Shown one piece after another: positions 27,842-35,957 of a stretch of DNA of 64,000 bases. Position 1 is the first letter of the stretch; every line of letters begins with the position of its first letter. Below the pieces are notes generated by a model that worked only from the letters and a program-made list of their open reading frames with translations, made no database searches and was not told the DNA's origin. Made by a program: the position numbers and the translations under genes. This DNA is from MPNO01 sp965205995 (GTDB lineage: Bacteria; Pseudomonadota; Alphaproteobacteria; MPNO01), in assembly GCA_965205995.1 (NCBI GenBank), contig OZ242200.1:1488001-1552000 (forward strand), written 5' to 3'.

Positions 27842-28293
27842 TGCCGCCTCTGGAGGTCGACGAAGCGCTGATCCGGCGGTTGGCGTTGCTGCTGGAAGAA
27901 ACCGGGCTGGGGGAAATCGAATATTGCGAGGGCGACCGACGGATCCGCGTCACCGGACGAGCCGCGGCGGCATACGCTTCCGTCCCCGCTGCGCCACCCG
28001 CCGCTGCTCCCCAGGCGGAACCGCCGGCGCAGGCGGAGGAAGCGGCGGAGAAGGGGATCGAGGACGCGGTAGTCGCTCCCATGGTCGGCACCATCTATGC
28101 CTCGCCCGAGCCCGGCGCGCCGCCTTTCGTGCAACCCGGCGACACGGTCGCCGCCGGCGACACGCTGTTCCTGATCGAGGCCATGAAGACGTTCAACCCG
28201 ATACGCGCACCGCGTGCCGGCAAGGTGACCAGGATTCTGGTCTCCGACGCGGCGCCGGTCGAATACGGCGAAGCATTGATCATCCTCGAATAG
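27841..28293 (+). CDS. accB: Acetyl-CoA carboxylase biotin carboxyl carrier protein
   Basis: Carries the biotin that shuttles carboxyl groups between biotin carboxylase and carboxyltransferase in fatty acid synthesis. The 150-residue protein has a helical N-terminus (VDEALIRRLALLLEETGLGEIEY), an Ala/Pro-rich hinge (about residues 41-70) and a C-terminal biotinyl domain with the modified lysine K116 in EAMKTFN. Its ATG overlaps the aroQ stop (TGATG), indicating coupled translation. accC follows after ten bases. Confidence 0.96.
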   Translation: MPPLEVDEALIRRLALLLEETGLGEIEYCEGDRRIRVTGRAAAAYASVPAAPPAAAPQAEPPAQAEEAAEKGIEDAVVAPMVGTIYASPEPGAPPFVQPGDTVAAGDTLFLIEAMKTFNPIRAPRAGKVTRILVSDAAPVEYGEALIILE

Positions 28294-28303
28294 GGGGTGT
28301 GGC

Positions 28304-29647
28304 TTGTTCGACAAGGTCCTGATCGCCAACCGGGGCGAGGTCGCGCTCCGCATCCACCGCGCCTGCAAGGAGATGGGCATCCAGACCGTCGCCGTGCACT
28401 CGACGGCGGACCAGGACGCCATGCATGTCCGGCTTGCCGACGAGAGTGTCTGCATCGGCCCGGCGGCGGCCCGCCAGAGCTATCTCAACATTCCCGCGAT
28501 CGTCTCGGCGGCGGTGATCGCCAACGCGGACGCCATCCATCCGGGCTATGGCTTCCTGTCGGAAGACGACAAGTTCGCCTCCATCGTCGAGGAGCACGGG
28601 CTTCGCTTTATCGGACCCGCGCCGGATCACATCGCGATGATGGGCGACAAGATCGCCGCCAAGAAGGCGATGATCGCGCTCGGCGTGCCGGCCGTCCCGG
28701 GCTCGGACGGACCGGTCGGCAGCGACGCGGAAGCGACCGGGATCGCCGACGCGATCGGCTATCCGGTGTTGATCAAGGCGGCGGGAGGCGGCGGCGGGCG
28801 CGGCATGAAGGTCGCGGAATCCCCGGATGCCCTGCCGTCGGCGCTGGCCATGGCGCGGAGCGAGGCCAAGGCGGCGTTCCGCGACGATTCCGTCTATATC
28901 GAAAAATATCTCCACAAGCCGCGCCATATCGAGGTGCAGATCCTCGCCGACGACGAGGGCACCGTGGTCCATCTCGGCGAGCGCGATTGCTCGCTCCAGC
29001 GCCGCCACCAGAAAGTGCTGGAAGAGGCGGGCTCGCCGGCGCTCAACGACGACCAGCGCGCCGAGATCGGCGCCATCGCCTGCGCCGCGATCGAGCAGCT
29101 CGGCTACCGCAACGCGGGAACGCTGGAGTTTCTCTTCGAGGATGGCGAGTTCTACTTCATCGAGATGAACACCCGCCTCCAGGTCGAACACCCGGTGACC
29201 GAGGCGATCACCGGGATCGACATCGTGCGCGAGCAGATCCGGATCGCCGCCGGCATGCCGCTCGGCTTCGGCCAGGACGACATCGCATTCTCGGGCCATG
29301 CCATCGAATGCCGGATCAACGCGGAATCTTCGGAGACCTTCGTGCCGTCGCCCGGGCGCATCATCGACTACCACCCGCCGGGAGGACTCGGCGTGCGCAT
29401 CGATTCCGGGATCTACGCCGGCTATACGGTGCCGCCCAACTACGACAGCCTGATCGCCAAGCTCATCGTCCACGCCGCGACGCGCAACGAATGCCTGATG
29501 CGGCTGCGCCGGGCGCTGCAGGAATGCGTGATCGGCGGCATAGACACCACGCTGGCGCTGCACGACCGGATCATTTCGCACGCCGATTTCATCAACGGCG
29601 AATACGATATCAAGTGGCTCGAGGCCTTCGTCGCGGAGACCGAATGA
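28304..29647 (+). CDS. accC: Acetyl-CoA carboxylase biotin carboxylase subunit
   Basis: ATP-grasp enzyme that carboxylates biotin on AccB. The 447-residue protein starts FDKVLIANRGEVALR and has the ATP-binding glycine loop KAAGGGGGRGMK, the HPGYGFLSE region, ERDCSLQRRHQKVLEEA and the catalytic EMNTRLQVEHPVTE. The start is a TTG preceded by AGGGGG, the only plausible start in frame. Length and motifs are complete. Confidence 0.97.
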   Translation: MFDKVLIANRGEVALRIHRACKEMGIQTVAVHSTADQDAMHVRLADESVCIGPAAARQSYLNIPAIVSAAVIANADAIHPGYGFLSEDDKFASIVEEHGLRFIGPAPDHIAMMGDKIAAKKAMIALGVPAVPGSDGPVGSDAEATGIADAIGYPVLIKAAGGGGGRGMKVAESPDALPSALAMARSEAKAAFRDDSVYIEKYLHKPRHIEVQILADDEGTVVHLGERDCSLQRRHQKVLEEAGSPALNDDQRAEIGAIACAAIEQLGYRNAGTLEFLFEDGEFYFIEMNTRLQVEHPVTEAITGIDIVREQIRIAAGMPLGFGQDDIAFSGHAIECRINAESSETFVPSPGRIIDYHPPGGLGVRIDSGIYAGYTVPPNYDSLIAKLIVHAATRNECLMRLRRALQECVIGGIDTTLALHDRIISHADFINGEYDIKWLEAFVAETE

Positions 29648-29651
29648 CGCC

Positions 29652-30302
29652 ATGGCGACGCTGAGCCCGGAGACGCTGCTGCGTGCCTACGCCGTGGGCC
29701 TGTTTCCGATGGCGGAACGGCGCGACGATCCGACGCTCTACTGGATCGATCCGGAGAAGCGCGGAATCCTGCCTCTCAACCGTTTCCGCGCTCCCCGGCG
29801 GCTGGCGCGCCGCGTGCGCAGCGGCATCTTCGAAATTCGCTGCGATACCGCCTTCCGCGCGGTCATCTCAGCCTGTGCGGAGCCGGGCCGCGACCGCAGC
29901 GACACCTGGATCAACGGCGAGATCGTCGATCTCTACTGCGAGCTGCACGCGATGGGGCGGGCGCACAGCGTCGAAGCCTGGCGGGACGGGCGCCTGGTCG
30001 GCGGGCTCTACGGCGTCGCGCTCGGCGCCGCATTCTTCGGCGAAAGCATGTTCTCGCACCAGACCGACGCCTCCAAGGTGGCGCTGGTCCATCTGGTTGC
30101 GCTCCTCAAGGCGAGCGGGTTCACCCTTCTCGACGTCCAGTTCGTCACGCCCCATCTCGCCCGCTTCGGCGCCGTCGAGATCCACCGCTCGGGATACCGG
30201 CAGCTGCTCGCCGATGCGCTCGACAAATCGGCGTCGTTTCAGCGCGGGGTCGCGCCCTCGGATGTCGAGGCGGTCCTGCAATCGACCACCCAGACGTCGT
30301 AG
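29652..30302 (+). CDS. aat: Leucyl/phenylalanyl-tRNA--protein transferase
   Basis: Adds Leu or Phe to N-terminal Arg or Lys of proteins, marking them for ClpS-ClpAP degradation; clpS and clpA are also in this window (42-45 kb). The 216-residue protein has the family motifs AYAVGLFPMAE, W-IDPEKRGILPL, DTWIN, HSVEAW, LVGGLYGVALG and FFGESMFS. It begins four bases after accC and overlaps the convergent DUF2155 gene by 64 bases at its 3' end. Confidence 0.97.
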   Translation: MATLSPETLLRAYAVGLFPMAERRDDPTLYWIDPEKRGILPLNRFRAPRRLARRVRSGIFEIRCDTAFRAVISACAEPGRDRSDTWINGEIVDLYCELHAMGRAHSVEAWRDGRLVGGLYGVALGAAFFGESMFSHQTDASKVALVHLVALLKASGFTLLDVQFVTPHLARFGAVEIHRSGYRQLLADALDKSASFQRGVAPSDVEAVLQSTTQTS

Positions 30303-30619
30303 ACCGGGTGCTCCAGGCTGGCCAGCGCCGGGCTCGAAGCGAACATCCAGCCGCTGTACAGCCGCAGCGCCGGTCCGTCCCGCGACACTTCGTCGATCTC
30401 CAGAAACGCCGTCGTCTCGGGCGGCTCTTCGGGCGGGCGCTTGCGGCAATAGCGGGAAACGATGCGGAGCGTGCCGAAACCGACCGGTCGGCCGACCGGG
30501 GCTTCGAAAGTGGAGATCCTGGCGGTGATCTTGTCGAGACCCTGGAGCACCGCGACGCGGCCGTCCGCCGCCGCCGGCGCGGCGCCGATCAACGCGATGG
30601 CGGCGGCGAGCCTCAGCAT
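30239..30619 (-). CDS. DUF2155 domain-containing exported protein
   Basis: A 126-residue protein with a signal peptide (MLRLAAAIALIGAAPAAADG) and the conserved alphaproteobacterial DUF2155 core: LQGLDKITARISTFEAPVG, RYCRKRPPEEPPETTAF and LYSGWMFASSPALASLEHPVYDVWVVDC. Two cysteines (C58 and C114) may form a disulfide. No function is established. Its start overlaps the stop of the methyltransferase gene by seven bases. The neighbourhood with mlaD and NDUFA12 is conserved in this class. Confidence 0.9.
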   Translation of the reverse strand: MLRLAAAIALIGAAPAAADGRVAVLQGLDKITARISTFEAPVGRPVGFGTLRIVSRYCRKRPPEEPPETTAFLEIDEVSRDGPALRLYSGWMFASSPALASLEHPVYDVWVVDCRTASTSEGATPR

Positions 30620-31431
30620 CGATCGGCCGCCGCCGGCTTGACCGCGAGGAAACGGAGCCGGACATAGTCCGCGACCCAGCCGGTTCCCGGGCGGTAGAGC
30701 GCGGGCTCCAGCGCGTCCCTCACCTCGGCGATCAAGGCCGGGCGGTCCTCCTCCGCGACCGCCTCGATAAAGGGCGCGGCGAAGGTCTCGAGCCAGCCCG
30801 CGATGTCGCCCGGCAGCGTCGTCGGCCGTTCCACCAGCGTCATCGCGCGGATCTCGAACCCGCGCGCGGCCAGCTTGCGCCGATAGGCCTCGGGCGTCGG
30901 GAAATACCAGGGAAAACGGGGTTTCGCGTCGATCCCGCGTCGTTCGAGGGCACCCGCGAGCGCGCCGGCGATCCGGGCCACGTTCCCCGCCCCGCCCATT
31001 TCGGCCGCGATGCGCCCACCGGGGCGGAGCGCCCGCCACATCCCGTCGATCGCCGCGTCGGGTCGCGTCATCCAGTGGAGCGCGGCGTTGGTCACGATCG
31101 CATCGAATTCCGACTCGAAGGGGAGCGCGTGACCGTCGCAGACGCGGGCATCGACACCGAGGGCCCGCGCCGCAGCCACCTGCTCCGGGCTGGCATCGAC
31201 GCCGACGATGCGCCGGCAGCGCGCCGCCAGCGCCGCGGTCAGCACGCCGTCGCCGCAGCCGAGGTCGAGGATTTCGTCGGTCTCCCGCGGCGCCAGCAAC
31301 TCGACGAGCGGCCCGGCGAGGTCGGCAACGAAGCGGCCATGCTCGGCATAGCGGGCGGGGTCCCAGCGCTGCTCCGGCGCCGTGCCCGTCCCACGCGCCG
31401 CCGGTTTATTTGGTGGCGCCGCCGCCCTCAT
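30613..31431 (-). CDS. Class I SAM-dependent methyltransferase
   Basis: A 272-residue Rossmann methyltransferase. Motif I is ILDLGCGDGVLTAALA, followed by IVGVDASPEQVAAAR (motif II acid) and FDAIVTNAALHWM (motif IV), closest in style to trans-aconitate 2-methyltransferase/Tam-like enzymes. The substrate is not predictable. The annotated ATG lies inside the 3' end of mlaD (26-base overlap); an internal start before PEQRWDPARYAEH is also possible. It sits between mlaD and the DUF2155 gene, which are usually closer neighbours, so it may be an insertion into this conserved block. Confidence 0.88.
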   Translation of the reverse strand: MRAAAPPNKPAARGTGTAPEQRWDPARYAEHGRFVADLAGPLVELLAPRETDEILDLGCGDGVLTAALAARCRRIVGVDASPEQVAAARALGVDARVCDGHALPFESEFDAIVTNAALHWMTRPDAAIDGMWRALRPGGRIAAEMGGAGNVARIAGALAGALERRGIDAKPRFPWYFPTPEAYRRKLAARGFEIRAMTLVERPTTLPGDIAGWLETFAAPFIEAVAEEDRPALIAEVRDALEPALYRPGTGWVADYVRLRFLAVKPAAADRC

Positions 31432-31873
31432 TGCCGGTCTGGCTGAAAATCAACTGCCCGAGCAGGGATGTCAGGTCTATCGCGCCCTGGGTGATCTCGA
31501 TCTCGCCGCCGTCGGGAAGCATCTCCTCCGCCCCGCCCGGGGTCATCGCCAGATACCGGTTGCCGAGCAATCCGTCGGCGGTGATCGAGAGCGAGCTGTC
31601 CGCGGGCAGTTTGATCTTCGAATCGATGCTCATCCTGACCACGGCGAGATAGCTCTCCGGGTCGATATGGTGCTCGACCACAGTACCGATCTTGATGCCG
31701 CTCAAGCGCACGTCGCTGCCGGGATAGATGCCGTCGATCCGGTCGAAGGAGGCGGAGACGGTATAGCCCTCGATGGTTTCGACCTGCGCGGTGTTGTAGG
31801 CGAAGACGAAGAACAGCACCGCCACGGCGATGACCAGCGCGCCGATCAGCGTCTCGACGGGGCTCCTACGCAC
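31406..31873 (-). CDS. mlaD: MlaD, MCE-domain lipid transport protein
   Basis: Periplasmic MCE protein of the Mla ABC system that moves phospholipids between inner and outer membranes. The 155 residues comprise one N-terminal membrane helix (TLIGALVIAVAVLFFVFAY), the MCE domain with GSDVRLSGIKIGTVV and DGLLGNRYLAMTPGG, and a short C-terminus. The start is a GTG with GGGGGA upstream. The other mla genes are not in the window. It lies downstream of the NDUFA12 gene on the same strand. Confidence 0.94.
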   Translation of the reverse strand: MRRSPVETLIGALVIAVAVLFFVFAYNTAQVETIEGYTVSASFDRIDGIYPGSDVRLSGIKIGTVVEHHIDPESYLAVVRMSIDSKIKLPADSSLSITADGLLGNRYLAMTPGGAEEMLPDGGEIEITQGAIDLTSLLGQLIFSQTGNEGGGATK

Positions 31874-31918
31874 CGGACGGTCCCCCGGGGCGGCGGCGCA
31901 TCGCGGTTCCTCCGCCGG

Positions 31919-32278
31919 TCACGCGGGCGGCTTCCATGACTCGTACTCGCTGCGGGCGCGGCTGCGCCCGGCGTCGCTCAGAACGTGACCCGGCGGGCGG
32001 TAGGCATCCGGCGTCCCGGTGGCGTTGGGGCGATGCGGCTTCTGCCACGGGCGCCTGGGGGAGCCGGCTTCCGGCGGCGCCTCATCGGTGGTGTGGTGCA
32101 GCCAGCCATGCCATTCCGGCGGCACGCGCGAGGCTTCGGCCTCGCCCTCATAGATCACCCAGCGGCGTTCCCGCCGGCCCTCGGGCGCGGACTTCTCGCG
32201 ATAATAGCGATTGCCCGCGTCGTCGCGTCCGACCGGCGCGCCTTTCCACCAGGTGAATATTCGTGTGGCTATGGTCAT
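31919..32278 (-). CDS. NADH:ubiquinone oxidoreductase subunit NDUFA12 homologue
   Basis: A 119-residue homologue of the mitochondrial complex I accessory subunit NDUFA12 (B17.2), found in alphaproteobacteria. Diagnostic features are IFTWWKGAPVGRDDAGNRYY, RRWVIYEGEAEASRVPPEWHGWLHH and a C-terminal YRPPGH with a closing tryptophan. It attaches to the hydrophilic arm of complex I. The nuo operon is elsewhere. The gene is a good marker for the class of the organism. Confidence 0.94.
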   Translation of the reverse strand: MTIATRIFTWWKGAPVGRDDAGNRYYREKSAPEGRRERRWVIYEGEAEASRVPPEWHGWLHHTTDEAPPEAGSPRRPWQKPHRPNATGTPDAYRPPGHVLSDAGRSRARSEYESWKPPA

Positions 32279-32455
32279 CGCGTTCCCGCGCCGCCGGGGA
32301 TCGGGACCGGGCGGCGATCGAAGGGCGGGCAATATGGCACTTGTCCCTGCCATCGTCCAGCGCGCCGAAACGGGCCACGGCTTTCCTTACCCGCTTGTGC
32401 GGCGGGCCGGCGCGCCACACAATGGACGCCGGTCCGATCGGTTCCAGAGGCCAGC

Positions 32456-33628
32456 ATGCCCGACGGCGGCGAGCCGGTAAAAATAAAGGTTCTCAACGAC
32501 ATAAGGGAGGTCGAGGCGGAGGCGTGGGACGCCTGCGCGGGGCCTGACAACCCGTTCGTGTCGCACGGCTTCCTGCGGGTCCTGGAGCAGAGCGGCTCGG
32601 TCTCGGGCCGCACCGGGTGGTTGCCCCAGCACCTGGCGATCGAGGACGACGACGGCCGGCTGATCGGCGCGGTGCCGTGCTACCTCAAGAGCCATTCCTA
32701 CGGCGAGTACGTGTTCGACTGGGGCTGGGCGGACGCGTTCGAGCGCGCCGGCGGAGAATACTACCCGAAGCTCCAGATCTCGGTGCCCTTCACCCCCGTA
32801 TCGGGGCCGCGACTGATGGTGCGGCCGGGCGCGGCGGTGGAACAGACCCGGCTGATGCTGGCGGCGGGGCTGATGGAGCTCGCCAAGTCCCACGGCGTGT
32901 CTTCCTTTCACGTCACCTTTTGCAGCGAAGACGAATGGACGGCGCTGGGCGAGGCCGGGCTGCTGCAACGCATGGGCCAACAATTCCATTGGCACAACCG
33001 GGGCTATGAGAGTTTCGACGACTTCCTGGCCGGCCTTTCCTCGCGCAAGCGCAAGGCGATCCGCAAGGAGCGCCGCGAGGCGAACGCGGACGGGATGGAG
33101 ATCATGGCGCTGACCGGCGACGCCCTGGAAGAGCGTCACATGGAAGCGTTCTACGAGTTCTACCTGAACACCGTCGACAAGAAATGGTCGAACGCCTATC
33201 TCACCCGCGCGTTCTTCCGGCTGCTCGGAACCGAGCTCTCGGACAAGGTGGTGCTGATCGCCGCCTTCCGCGACGGGCGCATGGTGGGCGGCGCCCTCAA
33301 CCTCCTGGGCAGCGATACGCTATACGGCCGCAACTGGGGCGCGGAGCGGCGCTACCGGATGCTCTATTTCGAGGCCTGTTTCTACCGCGCCATCGACTAT
33401 GCGATCGCGCACGGGCTCGCTTGCGTCGAGGCCGGCGCGCAGGGCCCGCACAAGATCCAGCGCGGCTACCTGCCGAGCCCGACCTACAGCGTCCACTGGA
33501 TCCGCGAGCCCAGATTCCGGGAAGCGGTGGCGAATTTCGTCACCCGCGAACGCATGCTGCTCCGTCACGAGATGGACGAACTGGCGGAAACCGGCCCCTA
33601 TCGCCGGACCGACAACGACCCGGCCTGA
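32456..33628 (+). CDS. FemAB/GNAT-type N-acyltransferase (DUF482, peptidoglycan biosynthesis-like)
   Basis: A 390-residue protein of the DUF482 family, predicted to have two GNAT-like lobes as in FemAB-type aminoacyl transferases. Typical features are NPFVSHGFLRVLEQSGS near the N-terminus, SSRKRKAIRKERREA in the middle and LYGRNWGAERRYRMLYFEACFYRAIDYAI with EAGAQGPHKIQRGY in the C-terminal lobe. The ATG at 32456 has AGAGG upstream. Family members are often annotated as peptidoglycan biosynthesis proteins without biochemical proof; function here is unproven. Confidence 0.88.
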   Translation: MPDGGEPVKIKVLNDIREVEAEAWDACAGPDNPFVSHGFLRVLEQSGSVSGRTGWLPQHLAIEDDDGRLIGAVPCYLKSHSYGEYVFDWGWADAFERAGGEYYPKLQISVPFTPVSGPRLMVRPGAAVEQTRLMLAAGLMELAKSHGVSSFHVTFCSEDEWTALGEAGLLQRMGQQFHWHNRGYESFDDFLAGLSSRKRKAIRKERREANADGMEIMALTGDALEERHMEAFYEFYLNTVDKKWSNAYLTRAFFRLLGTELSDKVVLIAAFRDGRMVGGALNLLGSDTLYGRNWGAERRYRMLYFEACFYRAIDYAIAHGLACVEAGAQGPHKIQRGYLPSPTYSVHWIREPRFREAVANFVTRERMLLRHEMDELAETGPYRRTDNDPA

Positions 33629-33650
33629 GCCTCACCGGCCTGAGCCTCAG
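33621..33650. repeat. Tandem 15-bp duplication at a convergent gene junction
   Basis: The 15-base unit cggcctgagcctcac occurs twice in tandem (last base g in the second copy). The first copy contains the TGA stop of the acyltransferase gene and the second contains the reverse-strand stop of the DUF1989 gene. Confidence 0.85.
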
Positions 33651-34282
33651 CCGCGGATCTCGACCTTCACCCGGGTGCAGTTATAGGCGTTGCAGGGCGC
33701 GAGCACGTCCATCGGGCAGTTCGAGAAGCCGACGAGCAGCGGCATCCTCGCCTCGAACTCGATATAGTCGCCGGGCTTGGAGACCGGATAGTCGATGATC
33801 CACCGCCGCTGGGTGCAGTCATGGTGGTAGTTCATGAACAGATCCATCGTGTCCGGGATGTCCTCATAGCCGATGCCGTGAGGCTCCAGGACGCCGGCGA
33901 TGATCTCGTGGCACCCGTCCCTCGGCCCGACGCCGTGGCTCTCATAGAGGAAGCGGTTGCACATCCGGTTGTGCACGTCGTGGACGCCCTTGGGCTCGGG
34001 CGTGTCGGCGGCGATGACCATCATCGGGCGGCATGTCGTCGACATCAGCGTGTCGCCCACGGTCAGCGTGTCGCGCGGCACGTACTCCGCCCCGGGCGCC
34101 GGAACGTAGCGGGTGCGCGAATACGAGGTGGAGAGCTTTTCGCGCGGGTTTTCCCGGTTGAACAGCGCCATGTCGACCACCTGCTGCCCTTCGAGATCGA
34201 TCACGCGGAGAAGCTGCCCGGTCTCGACCTCGACCGCGAGCCCGGTCTTCGGGGGAATCACTTTTTCGAAGATCAAATCCAT
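33647..34282 (-). CDS. DUF1989 (urea carboxylase-associated) family protein
   Basis: A 211-residue protein of the DUF1989 family, members of which accompany urea/guanidine carboxylases and include the two subunits of carboxyguanidine deiminase. Family signatures are LLRVIDLEGQQVVDMALFN, GDTLMSTTCRPMMVI, a central HNRMCNRFLYESHG and the C-terminal KPGDYIEFEARMPLLVGFSNCPMD. Several cysteines and histidines could bind a metal. It is the third gene after the thioredoxin reductase-like and UGSC selenoprotein genes (40-base gap). No urea or guanidine carboxylase is in the window, so the substrate is open. Confidence 0.87.
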   Translation of the reverse strand: MDLIFEKVIPPKTGLAVEVETGQLLRVIDLEGQQVVDMALFNRENPREKLSTSYSRTRYVPAPGAEYVPRDTLTVGDTLMSTTCRPMMVIAADTPEPKGVHDVHNRMCNRFLYESHGVGPRDGCHEIIAGVLEPHGIGYEDIPDTMDLFMNYHHDCTQRRWIIDYPVSKPGDYIEFEARMPLLVGFSNCPMDVLAPCNAYNCTRVKVEIRG

Positions 34283-34322
34283 CGCGTCCGCTCCTCCTTC
34301 CGCAATTCCGTCCAGCGCGGCC

Positions 34323-35957
34323 TCAGCGCCAGTCGTCGACCGATACGGTGCCGCCCTCTGAGTAGCGACCGGCGATCATCTTCCACGCGCCCTGGGTCTC
34401 GCCGCCGGCGACGACGATGTTGATGTCGGAGGGCTCGAAGATCCGGATCGACTCGTCGGGCGCCGCCCGGAGCCGCGCCGCGAAGGGCTCGACGCCGGCC
34501 ACCGCGAGCGGATGGATCAGGGTCTGGACCCACTGGTTGTCCCAGTATTCGCGCGCCGGCAGGCGGGCGTTGTCGCTGAGCCAGTCGATCATTTTCTCCT
34601 TCGTGTCGAAGCCGAGCTCGACCAGGCCGCGGGCGCAGATCGGGTCCATCACGAAAAGCGGCGGAAAATGGTGCTCGCAGCCGGCGAGCGAGCGCCGGAA
34701 ATTCTCCTGCCAGGTGCCGCGCGGGCCGTACCCGGCATGGGTGTACCAGCCGCCGAAGAAGACGCTGGCGGTGCTGTCGTCCGGCGCGAATCCCTTCTGC
34801 ACGTGGAGCGGCTGCCACGGGGAGCGGTCCTCGGCCTCGGCGAAGGTGGCGGAGAAATTGTACCAGTTGCCGACCGAGCCCATATAGGTGTCGCCCGGCA
34901 CCGAGCCGCCCTGCAGGTTGATCGAGGCGAGGTTGTAGGCCCGCCCGATCGTCGCGTTGGCGTGGTTGTAGGGACCCATCGCGCCGATCCCGTCATTCAT
35001 GCCGATTTCCTTGCGGATCGGCCCGTTGACCACCGAGATCACGGCGAATGAATTGGTGCTCGAAGACCGCGCGGTCTGCCCGCTCGCCGTCAGCGCGAGG
35101 ATGACCGGCAGGTATTCGGGTCTGGCGCCGGCCATGACGGCGTTGACCGCGACCTTCTCGACGGTGAATTCCCAGGCCTCACGATAGGCGGTCGGCTTCA
35201 GCGTGCCGACGACCTCATCCGCGCCGCGGCTGGTGCCGCGCAGCATCGCCTCGACCCGCTCTTCCGTCGGCAGCACGACCGGCAGGTAGTCGGTCCACCG
35301 GTTCTCCACGAACAGCGCGTGAAGATTGTCCTCGCTGTCGGGTTCCAGGAGCCGCGGCGTGGTGCGCTCGAAGGAGACGCCGCTCACGTCGGCGTCGTCG
35401 AGCGGGCGGGTCAGCCCCTCGACGATCTCGCGCAGGAACGGACGGCCGGAGACCGGGTCGGTTCCCTCGATATAGCCACGCAGCTGGGCCGCCGTGCGGT
35501 CGACCACCGGCTGCGGGACGAACGCCTGGCGCGCCGTCGGCATGCCGTTGGCCAGCGCGACGGATTTCGCCAGCCGGTCGAACACCTGCGTATGGACCGC
35601 GACCGACGGGACGCCGGCGCGTTCCAGGTCGAGTGCGAGCCCGACGACCGTCGGGCTACAGGTGCTTCACAGCCCGACGCCCAGGATCGCCCCGTCGCCG
35701 TCGTTCTCGATCCGCTTGCGCATGTCGGGATCGTCCACCCAGCTTTCGCGCGGCTTGATGATCCGAGCCTGGACGGACGGCAGGTTGTTGCCGAACCAGT
35801 CGAGCATCTCGCCCATGAATTTGTCGGAATTGTCGAACAGGCAATCGACCAGATAGACCACCTTGCCGTCGAGGCTCTCCAGCCTCGGGGCGAGCCGCTT
35901 GCCGGTGACTTTCGGCGGCGTCCCGCGCGGATCGTGAACCGTCGCATGCCCGGTCAT
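34323..35957 (-). CDS. UGSC-type selenoprotein, Sec encoded by in-frame TGA at codon 97
   Basis: Read as one 544-residue protein with TGA at 35667-35669 as selenocysteine. The first 96 codons start at an ATG preceded by GGGAGGATCC and overlap the upstream reductase stop (ATGA). They end DGDGAILGVGL, the TGA follows, and the frame continues S-T-C-SPTVVGLALDLERAGVPSVAVHTQ without interruption for 447 codons. The U-S-T-C motif corresponds to U-G-S-C of the UGSC family, known from marine metagenomes, and recalls the UxxC motif of glycine reductase GrdB. A hairpin follows the TGA at SECIS distance. An ordinary annotation would report only the downstream part from about 35585. The reaction is unknown; selenium machinery is not in the window. 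Confidence 0.85.
35638..35666 (-). promoter_or_regulatory. Bacterial SECIS-like hairpin after the in-frame TGA
   Basis: On the coding strand, nine bases after the TGA, AGCCCGAC pairs perfectly with GTCGGGCT around the tetraloop GGTC. The loop begins 17 bases after the TGA, and its first two bases are G. These values fit the usual description of bacterial SECIS elements (apical loop about 16-37 bases from UGA, a G in the first two loop positions, stem of at least 4 bp). Confidence 0.78.

Noticed and set aside
35585..35669. The TGA as an ordinary stop with two separate genes
   Set aside because: The frame continues in register with UGSC-family sequence directly after the TGA, no ribosome site precedes the downstream GTG, and a SECIS-like hairpin follows.
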